DNA from: Alphaproteobacteria bacterium
GTDB lineage: Bacteria; Pseudomonadota; Alphaproteobacteria; DSM-16000; Inquilinaceae
Length of the DNA: 64,000 nt
Assembly: GCA_028277405.1 (NCBI GenBank)
Contig: JANQGH010000017.1
Span: forward strand, 24,633-88,632
Direction of reading: 5' to 3'
Part shown: one piece after another, positions 37,814 through 46,797 of the stretch
How positions within the stretch are numbered: position 1 is the stretch's first letter
How the letters are laid out: every line of letters begins with the position of its first letter
Notes under the pieces: model-generated
What the model was told of the DNA's origin: nothing
The model's input: the letters and a program-made list of their open reading frames with translations, nothing else
Databases searched by the model: none
Translations under genes and position numbers: made by a program

Positions 37814-39115
37814 GTGGACAGCCCCTCGGGCAAGCCATTGGACGCGGAGCGCCCCGACCGCCGCAGGACCAGCATCGTGCTGAGTTCGGTGGGCGAGGTC
37901 GTCGAATGGTTCGACTTCATGATCTATCTGGCCTTGGCCCCGATCCTGGCCAAGGTGTTCTTCCCCACCGGCGATCCGCTGACCAGCCTGTTTGCCACCC
38001 TCGGCATCTTCGCCGCCGCCTATCTGGCCCGGCCGCTGGGCGCGATCGTCTTTGGCGGGCTTGGTGATCGGGTCGGCCGCAAGGCAACGCTGGTGATCTC
38101 GGCCCTGGTGATGGCCATCGCCAAGCTGATCGAGGGCTCTTTACCGAGTTATGACGCGGTGGGCATCGCGGCACCGATCCTGTTCGTTCTCGCGCGTATG
38201 CTGTCGGGCCTGTCGCTGGGCGGTGAGTTCACCGGCACCTTCATCATGCTGTTCGAAACCGCTAAGCCGGGACAGCGGGCGATGATGACCAGCCTCGGCA
38301 ACGTGATGTCCGGCATCGGCGTTTTGCTGGCGTCCGGCCTGGTGGCTCTGCTGGTGGGCGCGCTGTCGGCCGAGGCGATGCAGGACTGGGGTTGGCGCAT
38401 CCCGTTCTACGCCGGCGCGCTGGTCTGCTTCGCGGCCCTGGCGATCCGGCTCTGGGTGCGGGAAACGCCGCCCTTCCGCCGCCTGCAGGAGCGGGGCGAG
38501 GTGGTCAAACGGCCGTTGATCGAAGCGGTGCGCCGGCAGCCGCGCGGTATTGCGCTGACCTTCGCCATGTCCGGCTTCAACGCGCTGACCTACTATCTGG
38601 TCATCGCTTTCGTTGCGACCTTCCTGCAAAGCGATGTCGGCATGGACCATGCCACGGCGCTGACCATCACCACGGCGGCGGCCCTGTTCAACGTCGTCTT
38701 CATCCCCATCCCGGGTTGGATCTCCGACCGGATCGGACGCCGTCCGGTTCTGATCTTCGCCTGCCTGTTCTTCGCCATATTCGGCTATCCGCTGTTCACC
38801 ATGCTGGCCAGCGGCGCCTTCGTTCCGACGCTGATCGCCGCGCTGATCTTCGTCATCCCGGCGGGCTGCTTCATGGGGCCCTCCAACGCCGCGACCGCCG
38901 AGCATTTGCCGACCCGGCTGCGCTACAGTGCCTTCGCGCTCGGCTACAACATCGGCACGGGCCTGTTCGGCGGCTTCACACCGCTCATCGCCATCTGGCT
39001 GATCCATGCCACCGGCAGCAACGTGGCCCCCAGCGTCTATCTGATCGCAGCGGCGCTGGTGATGCTGGTGGTCACCTGGCGCCTGCGCGAGACCTATCGG
39101 GTCGAGATCGTCTGA
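37814..39115 (+). CDS. MFS transporter, metabolite:H+ symporter (MHS) family
   Basis: 433 residues with 12 transmembrane helices. MHS landmarks: GEVVEWFDFMIYLALAPILA at the first helix, FGGLGDRVGRKATLV in loop 2-3 and GWISDRIGRRPVLI in loop 8-9. It moves a small organic acid or osmolyte with protons. The start is uncertain: a GTG at 37814 has GAGGA at 8-base spacing, while GTG codons at 37796 and 37808 are also in frame. Divergent from the outer-membrane barrel gene by 109 bases. A broken relative is at 14593. Confidence 0.9.
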   Translation: MDSPSGKPLDAERPDRRRTSIVLSSVGEVVEWFDFMIYLALAPILAKVFFPTGDPLTSLFATLGIFAAAYLARPLGAIVFGGLGDRVGRKATLVISALVMAIAKLIEGSLPSYDAVGIAAPILFVLARMLSGLSLGGEFTGTFIMLFETAKPGQRAMMTSLGNVMSGIGVLLASGLVALLVGALSAEAMQDWGWRIPFYAGALVCFAALAIRLWVRETPPFRRLQERGEVVKRPLIEAVRRQPRGIALTFAMSGFNALTYYLVIAFVATFLQSDVGMDHATALTITTAAALFNVVFIPIPGWISDRIGRRPVLIFACLFFAIFGYPLFTMLASGAFVPTLIAALIFVIPAGCFMGPSNAATAEHLPTRLRYSAFALGYNIGTGLFGGFTPLIAIWLIHATGSNVAPSVYLIAAALVMLVVTWRLRETYRVEIV

Positions 39116-39119
39116 GGGC

Positions 39120-39140
39120 GAGGTTTACGCCTCAAACCTC
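39120..39140 (+). terminator. Hairpin after MHS transporter
   Basis: GAGGTTT (39120-39126) and AAACCTC (39134-39140) make a 7-bp perfect stem with loop ACGCCTC, a few bases after the MFS stop and before the convergent NTF2-like gene. No T-run, so weak or bidirectional. Confidence 0.35.
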
Positions 39141-39204
39141 CACAAGCATCGATCCGCGCCATGGCTGCCTGTCCAATACCGAGCGGCAGTCCTCGCATCG
39201 GTGT

Positions 39205-39630
39205 CTAGCTGCGCGAGGCGAAGTCGGCGTCGCTTGGATCGCCCAGTGTGGCGCTATTGAGATAGCCCTTCTTGATCTTGCCGCCTTCAAAGACGAAGAG
39301 CGCAATGGCGCGCGTTTCAAACGGATGACCCGATGCCAGCGACAGGCCGCGCGTCGTGTGCATGCTGAACAGCCTGTCGTCCGTCTCCATCATCTCGATG
39401 AAGTCCTGGGTTTCGACCGAGGCGTCCTTGCGCATGCGGTCGATCCGGCGTTGGAACTGGGCGCGCGATAGGTGGTGCCCGTCGATTTCGGCGACGAAGT
39501 CCGGCGCGAAGTACGTGTCCATGATCTCTTGCGCGCTTTTCTCGGCCGCCAAGACCCAGTCGGCCATGAAAGCTTGAAAGATGGTCTGCAACGGCCCGTC
39601 GAAGCCGTTGGTGATCTGGCGGCCTGGCAT
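39205..39630 (-). CDS. NTF2/SnoaL-like small protein
   Basis: About 141 residues with the cone-shaped NTF2-like layout: an N-terminal helix pair (FQAFMADWVLAAEKSAQEIM), DTYFAPDFVAEIDGHHLSR, and a C-terminal sheet (HTTRGLSLASGHPFETRAIA, LFVFEGGKIKKGYLNS). In this fold the pocket often binds a small ligand or acts as an isomerase or hydratase. An in-frame ATG at 39669 has no ribosome site; 39630 is preferred but only weakly. No clear partner; convergent with the MHS transporter. Confidence 0.65.
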   Translation of the reverse strand: MPGRQITNGFDGPLQTIFQAFMADWVLAAEKSAQEIMDTYFAPDFVAEIDGHHLSRAQFQRRIDRMRKDASVETQDFIEMMETDDRLFSMHTTRGLSLASGHPFETRAIALFVFEGGKIKKGYLNSATLGDPSDADFASRS

Positions 39631-39755
39631 GTTTTCTTGGCCCTGGCTGTGGAACAGACCGGCCGACATGGGGCGCGGCCGGGATCACCCCTCAAGATGG
39701 GAAGCGTCTGGGCTGATTGTGAGCCCGCCGGCGTCGGCGGTGGCATCAGGTGACG

Positions 39756-42479
39756 ATGTTGCCACCCAAGCGACAGAACGGCCAAGTACGTTGCAAGCCA
39801 CTCTTGCCTTTGATTTGCGTGCGTTATCTTACACTGGTTGAGAGAACATGCGGGCGGCACCCTGACCTTGAGTGGCTTGGCGCGCGGCTCTATACGTTGA
39901 AAAGGGACCGAGACGGCCTTGAGGGCCAGATACTTCCGCGACAGACAGGTTCTGATTGGGCGCAGATGACACTTGCCGCGACACGACCCCGCCACGACCT
40001 GCAATGGCCGGAGGAATATGAACCCCTCCTCGCGCTTGTTCATGAGCGCTGGAAGGTCGAGGGCGAGATCTATCTCAAGCAGCAACTGGGCGGCGGCAAG
40101 TCCGGCGCCCAAGTGTTCATGGTCGACATCACGTGCGATGGCTTCAGCGGCCAGGCCATCTTGAAGCTGGATGTCGCCGCCGACCCCGAGGCACGGGGAA
40201 AGACCGAGGCGGCGCTGAATCGCGAGGCTTTGGAGGCGGCGCCCGACTACGGCACCAGGCATTTGCCGACGATCCTTCAGACAGAGCATCTGGACGGCAG
40301 GATCGCGATCTTGTCGACCATCGTCGGCCGCGGCTTGGAATACTCCGTACCGTGGGCCGAGTGCGGCTATGACGGCGAGTTGGAGAGCCTGCAGCGCCTG
40401 TCGCGGGATTTGCTTGAGGATTGGAACTCGGACTACAGGCTGGCCGGCGGCATGCAGATGCCCCAGGATCTACTGGCGGGCTGGCTTGGCCGCCGGCTGG
40501 ATCCCGAGCGAGGGCGCATCTTTTCCTTCCTTGAAGAGAGTTGCCGTTTCCCGTCCGCAGAGCCGAGCCTCAGCTTTGAAGGGCTTTGGTACCCCAATCC
40601 GCTGGCCTTTGCGCGTGAGGTGATCGAAGTGCCGGCAAGGCTGCGTTTACGCTCCGTTCAGGGGCGTCAGCACGGCGATCTGCACGGCTACAACGTCTTG
40701 GTCAAGGAGCAGGATCAGGCGGATCTCGATTACTATTTGATCGATCTGGCCTATTACAAAAACGAACAGTTTCTGTTCTACGACCATGCGTATTTCGAGG
40801 TTGCGTTCCTGATCGCCCATCGGGAGTTCGCCAGCCTTCGGCAGTGGGACGCGATACTCGATCATTTGAGCATCTACCATCACAAGTCGCACTCGCCGGG
40901 GCTTTGGCACGATGACGTGGGCACGATGGAATTCGTGCGCGTGCTCAGACGAGAGCCTTTGGCCTGGATCGAGCGCCACGAAAGCCATCGGCTCAGCTTC
41001 ATGGAGAGCCAATGCCTGTTGGCGCGCGTCGCGGCGGGCCTCAACTTCGCCAGCAAGCGGATCTCGACGGAAGCACGCCAGCGGGCGTTTATCTACGCTG
41101 CGGCCAGCTTGAAGGACTATCTGAAGCTCAATCATCTGGATTGGCCCAAGCACGGTCCGGCGTTCGGCGTCGAGGCGACCGATCGGCCGACGGTTCGGAC
41201 GGAGAGCACGGGGCAATCTTCCGGCACACCCCACCTGCCTGCACCGGAGAAGGAACGGCTGATCGATCATCTGGTCACGCAGTTGCCGACACCACAAAAG
41301 CCCGTTGTCGCGATAATGCCGTTTGAGCCCCTCGACGAGAACACGGCGCGTGACCGTGTCGCCGACGGCATCACCCAGGAAGTCGTGACCGACCTTTCCC
41401 AAATTGACTGGTTGGCGGTGATCTCGCCCAGATCGACGCTTTCGGCGACGGGCAAGGGCCTCAGTCCCGACGATGTCGCGCGGCAGTTCGGTGCGCATTA
41501 CCTGGTGGAGGGCAGCGTTCGCCGACGCAACGACACGGTTCGCGTGACGGCGCATTTGGTCGATGTCTCGACGGGCCTCCAACTCTGGGCCGACCGGTTC
41601 GAACGCAAGGCCGATGATGTTCTGGCGATCCAGGAGGACATCGCCGAGGCGGTGGTGGGCAATATCGACTGGGAGCTGAAATTCGATGTGCGCGAACGGG
41701 CGCGGCTGAAACGTGGCGAGGTCAGCGTTTGGGACCGGGTGCAAAGGGCGATGTGGCACCTGATGAAGTTCAGCGAAGATGATACCGCCGAGGCAACCGA
41801 GATCCTCGACAGCACGTTGCACCTGGCGCCTGGCTATTCGTACGCGCATGCGGGCATGGCGCTTGTGGAGTTGAGAAGACGGATCTTTTCGGACGTCGAC
41901 TACGACGAAGCAGCTAAGAATGCGCTTTATCACGCCCGGCGCGCTGTCGAACTGGACGACCAGAACAGCTTCGCCAGGTCCATGTTGGCGCGCTGCTACC
42001 TGCTGTTTGGCCGTAAGGACCAGGCCAATCTCGAGGCCAAGATCTCCGCGCGCCTCAATCCCAGTTCATCCAACGCGCATCTCGTACTGGCGCAGACGCT
42101 GATTGCAAGAGGCCGCGCAAGCGAGGCTCTGGTCGAAGTCAATCGTGCGATAAAGCTGAGCCAGTCAACGCCCTATCTAAAGGTAAAGTTGCTGACGAAG
42201 GCGTTTATCCTATACGCGCTCGACAATTTCGAGTCTGCTGAGGTTTGTGCACGGCGGGCGCTGCAAGGCAGGGCGGTCGGCCCCTATGGCAACTATGTGC
42301 TCGGGGCCATTCTGGCTCGCCAGAACCGAATGGAAGAGGCGCACGAGGCCATCGAAACCGGTCTCGGCATTCGGCCCGACATGACGGCTTCCAAACTGTC
42401 GCAGGCCTTCGGTTATCTCGATCGGCAGTATATGGACCGGTTCCTAGACGATCTCAGGAGGGCTGGACTGCCCGAGTAA
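39756..42479 (+). CDS. APH/choline-kinase-like domain fused to TolB-N-like domain and TPRs
   Basis: 907 residues, an unusual fusion. Residues about 90-460 look like a phosphotransferase of the APH/choline-kinase fold: LGGGKSGAQVFMVDI (nucleotide loop, about 111-125), ILKLDV (strand with the likely Lys), RQHGDLHGYNVLV (catalytic loop with Asp and Asn, about 304-316) and LIDLAYY (metal-binding Asp, about 329). Residues about 515-620 match the TolB-N/adenylate-cyclase-associated module: VVAIMPFEPLDENTARDRVA, DGITQEVVTDLSQI, YLVEGSVRRRNDTVRVTAHL, LQLWADRFER. TPRs fill about 650-900. No membrane segment, DNA-binding domain or cyclase domain is seen. The kinase part recalls kinase-like domains of bacterial NTP-dependent conflict systems. 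ATG at 39756 with AGGTGACG. Confidence 0.8.
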   Translation: MLPPKRQNGQVRCKPLLPLICVRYLTLVERTCGRHPDLEWLGARLYTLKRDRDGLEGQILPRQTGSDWAQMTLAATRPRHDLQWPEEYEPLLALVHERWKVEGEIYLKQQLGGGKSGAQVFMVDITCDGFSGQAILKLDVAADPEARGKTEAALNREALEAAPDYGTRHLPTILQTEHLDGRIAILSTIVGRGLEYSVPWAECGYDGELESLQRLSRDLLEDWNSDYRLAGGMQMPQDLLAGWLGRRLDPERGRIFSFLEESCRFPSAEPSLSFEGLWYPNPLAFAREVIEVPARLRLRSVQGRQHGDLHGYNVLVKEQDQADLDYYLIDLAYYKNEQFLFYDHAYFEVAFLIAHREFASLRQWDAILDHLSIYHHKSHSPGLWHDDVGTMEFVRVLRREPLAWIERHESHRLSFMESQCLLARVAAGLNFASKRISTEARQRAFIYAAASLKDYLKLNHLDWPKHGPAFGVEATDRPTVRTESTGQSSGTPHLPAPEKERLIDHLVTQLPTPQKPVVAIMPFEPLDENTARDRVADGITQEVVTDLSQIDWLAVISPRSTLSATGKGLSPDDVARQFGAHYLVEGSVRRRNDTVRVTAHLVDVSTGLQLWADRFERKADDVLAIQEDIAEAVVGNIDWELKFDVRERARLKRGEVSVWDRVQRAMWHLMKFSEDDTAEATEILDSTLHLAPGYSYAHAGMALVELRRRIFSDVDYDEAAKNALYHARRAVELDDQNSFARSMLARCYLLFGRKDQANLEAKISARLNPSSSNAHLVLAQTLIARGRASEALVEVNRAIKLSQSTPYLKVKLLTKAFILYALDNFESAEVCARRALQGRAVGPYGNYVLGAILARQNRMEEAHEAIETGLGIRPDMTASKLSQAFGYLDRQYMDRFLDDLRRAGLPE

Positions 42480-42523
42480 GCAGGCTGGTCCGACGTTGTA
42501 TCCCTGGCGGCGAGTTCGCTGCT

Positions 42524-42568
42524 GATTTCAAGAATGGCCGATTTCAAGAATGGCCGATTTCAAGAATG
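42524..42568. repeat. Short tandem repeat, 16-bp unit, about three copies
   Basis: GATTTCAAGAATGGCC occurs at 42524-42539 and 42540-42555; a third copy GATTTCAAGAATG (42556-42568) breaks off into ATTGCG. It lies just past the stop of the kinase-TPR gene in noncoding DNA. Two perfect units and a partial unit suggest slippage; too short for a CRISPR. Confidence 0.8.
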
Positions 42569-42581
42569 ATTGCGTTCGAAA

Positions 42582-42767
42582 TCAGCCCGCCTGCAACTTC
42601 CGCATGCGGCGCTGCAAATCCTCCCTTTTGGCCCTCAGCTCATCGATCTTTTCGAGATTGTGCTGTCGCTCGACATCGTCATCAACCCGTTGGTGGCGGC
42701 GATCGATTTCGTTCTGGATGAACGAGATTTCCGCCTCGAGGTTCTGGATTTCGGCGTTCTTGTTCAT
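42582..42767 (-). CDS. Small coiled-coil protein (possibly DUF465/YdcH-like)
   Basis: 61 residues, highly charged, one long heptad pattern (NKNAEIQNLEAEISFIQNEI, then EKIDELRAKREDLQRRMRKL) with a short break in the middle. GGAG at 7-base spacing before the ATG supports a real gene. The two-helix layout with a central HQR-DDD linker resembles DUF465/SlyX-like small proteins, but the conserved core is not obvious. Function unknown. Confidence 0.55.
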   Translation of the reverse strand: MNKNAEIQNLEAEISFIQNEIDRRHQRVDDDVERQHNLEKIDELRAKREDLQRRMRKLQAG

Positions 42768-42895
42768 TGATCGGCTCCGGGATCCTTGGCACCCAGCATT
42801 CCTTTTAAGGCCTGCGTGCGACAGTCTTATGACAGTGGATGGCCTGTCGGTGCCGCCGCCAACGCGATTCCGCGGAGTCGGGGCGTGTCAGCGTT

Positions 42896-43495
42896 CTAAT
42901 GGCGCGGCTTTGCCATCAGCCATTCCAGGTTTGCCCGCACCATCGGCCATTCCGGGGCGGTGATGGAATAGACCGCCGTATCGCGGATCGTGCCGTTGGG
43001 CAGAATCGTGTGGCTGCGCAAGATCCCGTCCAGCTTGGCCCCCAGCCGCTCGATGGCGCGCCGGCTTTGCTGGTTCAGGAAGTGCGTCCGAAACTCCACC
43101 GCGATGCAGTCCAGCGTTTCGAAGGCATGGCCCAGCAGCAACAGCTTGCATTCGGTGTTCAGTGGTGTGCGCTGCACCGACTTCCGATACCAGGTCGAGC
43201 CGATCTCCAGCCGGCGGTTGGCCGCGTCGATGTTCATGTAGGTGGTCATGCCGACGGCGCTTCCCGTCCGCTTGTCGAGGATCGCGAAGGGCAGCATGGT
43301 TCCCTTTTCGCGCAGGCCCAGGCGCCGCGCGATTTCCGCCTTCACCCCTTCCGGCTTCGGCACGCTCGTGTACCAGAGCCGGTGAAGCTCGCCGTCGGCG
43401 GCGGCCTCGACCAGATCGTCGTGATGCGCCATCGACAAAGGCTCGACGGAGACAAAGTCGCCGGAGACCGTGAAGGGGGCGGGCCAGGGTTCCAT
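42896..43495 (-). CDS. GNAT-family N-acetyltransferase (RimJ/RimL-like)
   Basis: 199 residues. GNAT order: FVSVEPLSMAHHDDLVEAAA, AVGMTTYMNIDAANRRLEIG for strands 3-4, STWYRKSVQRTPLNTECKLL at the acetyl-CoA helix, and RTHFLNQQSRRAIERLGAKL for the C-terminal motif typical of RimJ/RimL and DUF-type acetylators. It acetylates an amino group of a protein or small molecule. The start at 43495 precedes EPWPAPFTVSG; a longer frame upstream has no match. Convergent with the coiled-coil gene region and transcribed away from metC. Confidence 0.85.
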   Translation of the reverse strand: MEPWPAPFTVSGDFVSVEPLSMAHHDDLVEAAADGELHRLWYTSVPKPEGVKAEIARRLGLREKGTMLPFAILDKRTGSAVGMTTYMNIDAANRRLEIGSTWYRKSVQRTPLNTECKLLLLGHAFETLDCIAVEFRTHFLNQQSRRAIERLGAKLDGILRSHTILPNGTIRDTAVYSITAPEWPMVRANLEWLMAKPRH

Positions 43496-43692
43496 CGGTG
43501 CTGTTCCCAATCGGGTGCCGTCTGACGGCGAGCAAGCGTGCCGGAGCCTAGCGCGACGGCCGCTGCGGCGCCATTCGGCGATCAGCAGGGCAGCCATGGG
43601 GCCGGTCAAGGGCGACTTCGCGCGCCACACGGTTGCCCGACGTCCGGGCGGTTGCTACACCCCCGGTTCACTCTCCGCCAGACCGTCGCCCT

Positions 43693-44835
43693 ATGACCCG
43701 TCAGAACGATCAGAAACCGGAAACCCTGGCCGCGCGCGGCAATGGCTTTCTGTGCGCCGATACCGGGGCGATAACGCCGCCGATCCATCCATCGTCGACC
43801 TTCGCCCGTGACGAAAACTACGAGCGTATCGGGCAGGGCGGCTACAGCCGGGACGACAACCCGACCTATACGGTCGCCGAAGCGCTGCTGAGCAAACTGG
43901 AGGGCGGCGCCGGCGCCAAGCTTTTCGCCTCGGGCATGGCCGCGACGTGCGCGGTCTTTCAGGCCTTGGCGCCCGGCGATCACGTGGTCGTTTCGGAGAC
44001 GATGTATTTTGGCACCCCGAAATGGCTGCGCGAATGGGCCGTGCGTTGGGGCCTCGAGGTGGCGTTTGTCGATACGACCGATGGCGAGGCGCTGGCGGCG
44101 GCGGTCAAGCCCGGTGTCACGCGCCTGGTCTATATCGAGACGCCGGCCAACCCCCTGTGGTCGGTCACGGACATACGCGCCGCGGCCGACATTGCGCATG
44201 GCGCAGGGGCCGTGCTCGCCGTCGACAACACGGCCGCCTCGCCGGTGCTGACGCGGCCGATCGAACACGGCGCCGATCTGGTGGTGCATTCCGCCACCAA
44301 GTATCTGAACGGCCATTCCGACGTGGTCGCCGGGGCCATCGTCACCGCGCGCGATGACGATCTGTGGGAACGCATCGGCCAGTTACGCTATCTCGCGGGC
44401 GCCATTCTCGGCCCGTTTGAGGCCTGGCTGCTGCTCCGTGGTATGCGCACCCTGTTCGTCCGCGTACGCCAGTCCAGCCAGTCGGCGATGGCGATCGCCC
44501 GCCACTTCGATGGCCATCCCAAAATCGCCCAAGTCTGCTATCCGGGCCTGGAGAGCTTTCCGGGCCACGACATCGCGGCCCGCCAGATGACCGGCGGGTT
44601 CAGCGGCATGCTGTCCTTGCGCGTGGCCGGCGGCGGCGAGGCGGCCTTGAACCTGGCGAAACGCTGTAAGCTGTTCATCCGCGCCACCTCGTTGGGCGGC
44701 GTCGAAAGCCTGATCGAACACCGGGCCACGATCGAGGGCGACGACAGCGACACGCCGGAGGATCTGCTGCGCCTTTCGATCGGCCTGGAAGAGGTCGGAG
44801 ACCTGATCGCGGATCTTGAGCAGGCGCTTGGCTGA
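43693..44835 (+). CDS. metC: Cystathionine beta-lyase-like PLP enzyme
   Basis: 380-residue Cys/Met-metabolism PLP enzyme. YSRDDNPTYTVAEALLSKLE, the PLP-phosphate contact ASGMAATCAVFQAL, YIETPANPLWSVTDI, the pyridine-N Asp in VDNTAASPVLTRPI, and the Schiff-base lysine in HSATKYLNGHSDVV. Removes sulfur from cystathionine (MetC) or acts as gamma-lyase/O-acylhomoserine enzyme; the TNTSPNPT-like loop reads SRDDNPT, so the exact reaction is not fixed. No riboswitch or partner gene is visible; monocistronic. Confidence 0.85.
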   Translation: MTRQNDQKPETLAARGNGFLCADTGAITPPIHPSSTFARDENYERIGQGGYSRDDNPTYTVAEALLSKLEGGAGAKLFASGMAATCAVFQALAPGDHVVVSETMYFGTPKWLREWAVRWGLEVAFVDTTDGEALAAAVKPGVTRLVYIETPANPLWSVTDIRAAADIAHGAGAVLAVDNTAASPVLTRPIEHGADLVVHSATKYLNGHSDVVAGAIVTARDDDLWERIGQLRYLAGAILGPFEAWLLLRGMRTLFVRVRQSSQSAMAIARHFDGHPKIAQVCYPGLESFPGHDIAARQMTGGFSGMLSLRVAGGGEAALNLAKRCKLFIRATSLGGVESLIEHRATIEGDDSDTPEDLLRLSIGLEEVGDLIADLEQALG

Positions 44836-44882
44836 ACGGGTTGGTCCTGGCAGTTTGACAGCGCCCAATCGCAGGATCAAAG

Positions 44883-44911
44883 GGCGCCAATTCGGTACCG
44901 ATTAAGGCGCC
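44883..44911. terminator. Near-palindrome after metC
   Basis: GGCGCC (44883-44888) and GGCGCC (44906-44911) flank CGGTACCG (44893-44900) with AATT and ATTAA between, giving an almost perfect 29-base palindrome. It may form a strong hairpin ending the metC transcript, though there is no T-run. Confidence 0.4.
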
Positions 44912-45038
44912 TCGGACGCTTGAAGGCGTGCGCCAGCTACCCAAATATAATCCATAATATTCAGCCTGTATTGGCTTGCCTTATTGTTTTCACAATTGGG
45001 GCCTGGTTTCTTCTCAGTGCCCAGGCAAAGGAAAAGAT

Positions 45039-46025
45039 ATGCGCATACTTCTTGCAGCTTTGCTTTCTACCTGTCTCAGCACGGCGGCTGTCGCCGACAC
45101 GCTGATTGTGGCGAACAAGTTCGAGGGCACCGTTAGTTTCATCGACCTTGTCAGCGGCGAAGAAGTGGCGCGGCCTGAAACGGGGGCGTCGCCGCATGAA
45201 GTCGCGCTTTCACCGGATGGGACGCGTGTTGTGGTCGTCTCGTATCTGGAGGACGGCTATATTGGGCGCGAGTTGAACGTGTTCGACGTCGCAACGGCCA
45301 CTCTGATCGACACGATCGACATCGACCCCCATTTGGCGCCTCACGGCATTGCCTGGCTGGGCGACAGCGATGCGGTAATCGTAACCACGGAAGAGACGCG
45401 GGACGTCATCAGAGTCGATGTCGGCGAGGCGGAGGTCACCGGGGCTGCTGTCACAGATCAGATCGGATCGCATTTGCTGGCGTTGTCGCCGGATTATGCC
45501 ACTGCTTATGTGACCAGCCGCGGCTCCAACACGATCTCCGTGATCGAAACCGGCCCCATGACCATCCAGCAGACCGTTGAAGCCGACGATGGTCCGGAGG
45601 GCGTGTTCGTCAGTCCGGACGGCGCCGAACTGTGGGTCGGCAACAACCGGTCGGAAAATGTCCTCATCTTCGACACCGTCGACATGAGCCGGGTGGACAC
45701 TATCGAGGTCGGCTTTCTACCCATTCGGGTTCGGTTCAGTCCTGATGGCGAGGTGGTCGCGATTGCTGATATCAGGGGCGATCGGATCGTGGTTATCGAT
45801 GCTGACAGCCGCCAACAGATCGCCGAGGTCGACTTGGAACCGGCAGGTGCCATTGCCCCAGCTTCTCTGCTGTTTGCACCCGATGGCTCGATGCTCTACG
45901 CCGGCGTGCAAGAAGCCGCCCGTGTGGTCGAGATCGATACGGCGACATGGACCATCAGCCGTGTCTTCGAGGCCGGATTGGGCGCAGATGGGCTGGAAAT
46001 CAGCCCGGTCGCCGTACAACGCTAA
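45039..46025 (+). CDS. Secreted YVTN/YncE-like beta-propeller protein
   Basis: 328 residues. Signal peptide (LLAALLSTCLSTAAVA-DT), then about seven 40-residue propeller blades recognisable by repeats such as EVALSPDGTRVVVVSY, LLALSPDYATAYVTSR, GVFVSPDGAELWVGN and VRFSPDGEVVAIAD. Such periplasmic propellers are common next to PQQ-dependent or transport systems, but no such partner is here. AAAGGAAAAG precedes the ATG. It has its own promoter region with TATAAT-like sequence (about 44945). Binding role inferred. Confidence 0.85.
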   Translation: MRILLAALLSTCLSTAAVADTLIVANKFEGTVSFIDLVSGEEVARPETGASPHEVALSPDGTRVVVVSYLEDGYIGRELNVFDVATATLIDTIDIDPHLAPHGIAWLGDSDAVIVTTEETRDVIRVDVGEAEVTGAAVTDQIGSHLLALSPDYATAYVTSRGSNTISVIETGPMTIQQTVEADDGPEGVFVSPDGAELWVGNNRSENVLIFDTVDMSRVDTIEVGFLPIRVRFSPDGEVVAIADIRGDRIVVIDADSRQQIAEVDLEPAGAIAPASLLFAPDGSMLYAGVQEAARVVEIDTATWTISRVFEAGLGADGLEISPVAVQR

Positions 46026-46032
46026 TCCGGGC

Positions 46033-46797
46033 CTAAGTCGACGCTATCTCGTCTGTCGATGCCAGGACGTAGATCACCCAGGGCGCGACCTCGCGTTCGC
46101 TGATCCAGGGCTGAGGGTTGCCTTCGTCGACCAAAGGCAGATGGGTTTCGAGCAGGGTTAGGCCGGCGGCCTTGAAACACTGCCGGTAGTCCGCATCGGT
46201 CCACAGCACGTCGACCACGGGCTGGTCCATCCGTTCGCGAAAGGCGATCCGGACCAGATCGCCACTGGTTGCGCGCGCGTTCTCCGAATAGGCGGCGGTA
46301 GAAAAGGACAGCCATTCATGTCGATAGAGCGCATCGGTAGCTTCGATCACGATCACCCGTCCGCCGGGCGCCAGAACACGCTTGAACTGCGCCAAAATGG
46401 ACCGAATCCGCTCTCTACTGGTTGCGTTGCCGAGCGGGAAGGCACTGTGCACCAAGTCAAACGCCCGATCGGCCAAGCTTGAAAGATCGCCGTTGGGGAT
46501 CAGCGCGTAGCGACCAGTCGGATCTTTCCGCCTCGCATGGGCCAGCATGCGCCGAGACATGTCGACCCCGACGGCTTGAAACCCCAGCGAGGTCAAGAAC
46601 CGCGTCGATCGTCCGGCACCGCAGGCGAAGTCGAGCGCGAAACGACCGGTGACTTGCCGCGCGATGATGTCTGGCAGATCCCGGACCGCGAGGTGATAGG
46701 TGCCGGCGTAGTCGAGACCGCTGTAAAAGTCCGCGACGTCGTTGTCGGTATAGGGGTTTGAACCACCGCTTGCCGCCGATCGACGACCTCGTTTCAT
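46033..46797 (-). CDS. Class I SAM-dependent methyltransferase
   Basis: 254 residues, Rossmann-type methyltransferase: SAM loop ALDFACGAGRSTRFLTSLGF, acid loop VGVDMSRRMLAHARRKD, motif with HSAFPLGN after FDLV, and LAPGGRVIVIEATD. Substrate unknown. Convergent with the propeller gene with 7 bases between stops. The ATG at 46797 overlaps the TGA that closes a short upstream frame, which hints at translational coupling; an in-frame ATG at 46818 is possible. Confidence 0.85.
   Translation of the reverse strand: MKRGRRSAASGGSNPYTDNDVADFYSGLDYAGTYHLAVRDLPDIIARQVTGRFALDFACGAGRSTRFLTSLGFQAVGVDMSRRMLAHARRKDPTGRYALIPNGDLSSLADRAFDLVHSAFPLGNATSRERIRSILAQFKRVLAPGGRVIVIEATDALYRHEWLSFSTAAYSENARATSGDLVRIAFRERMDQPVVDVLWTDADYRQCFKAAGLTLLETHLPLVDEGNPQPWISEREVAPWVIYVLASTDEIAST

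Noticed and set aside
42524..42568. Possible CRISPR array
   Set aside because: The units are directly adjacent with no spacers and only 16 bases long.
43496..43692. SAM riboswitch upstream of metC
   Set aside because: No recognisable SAM-II or SAM-I/IV core or conserved pairing seen in the leader.
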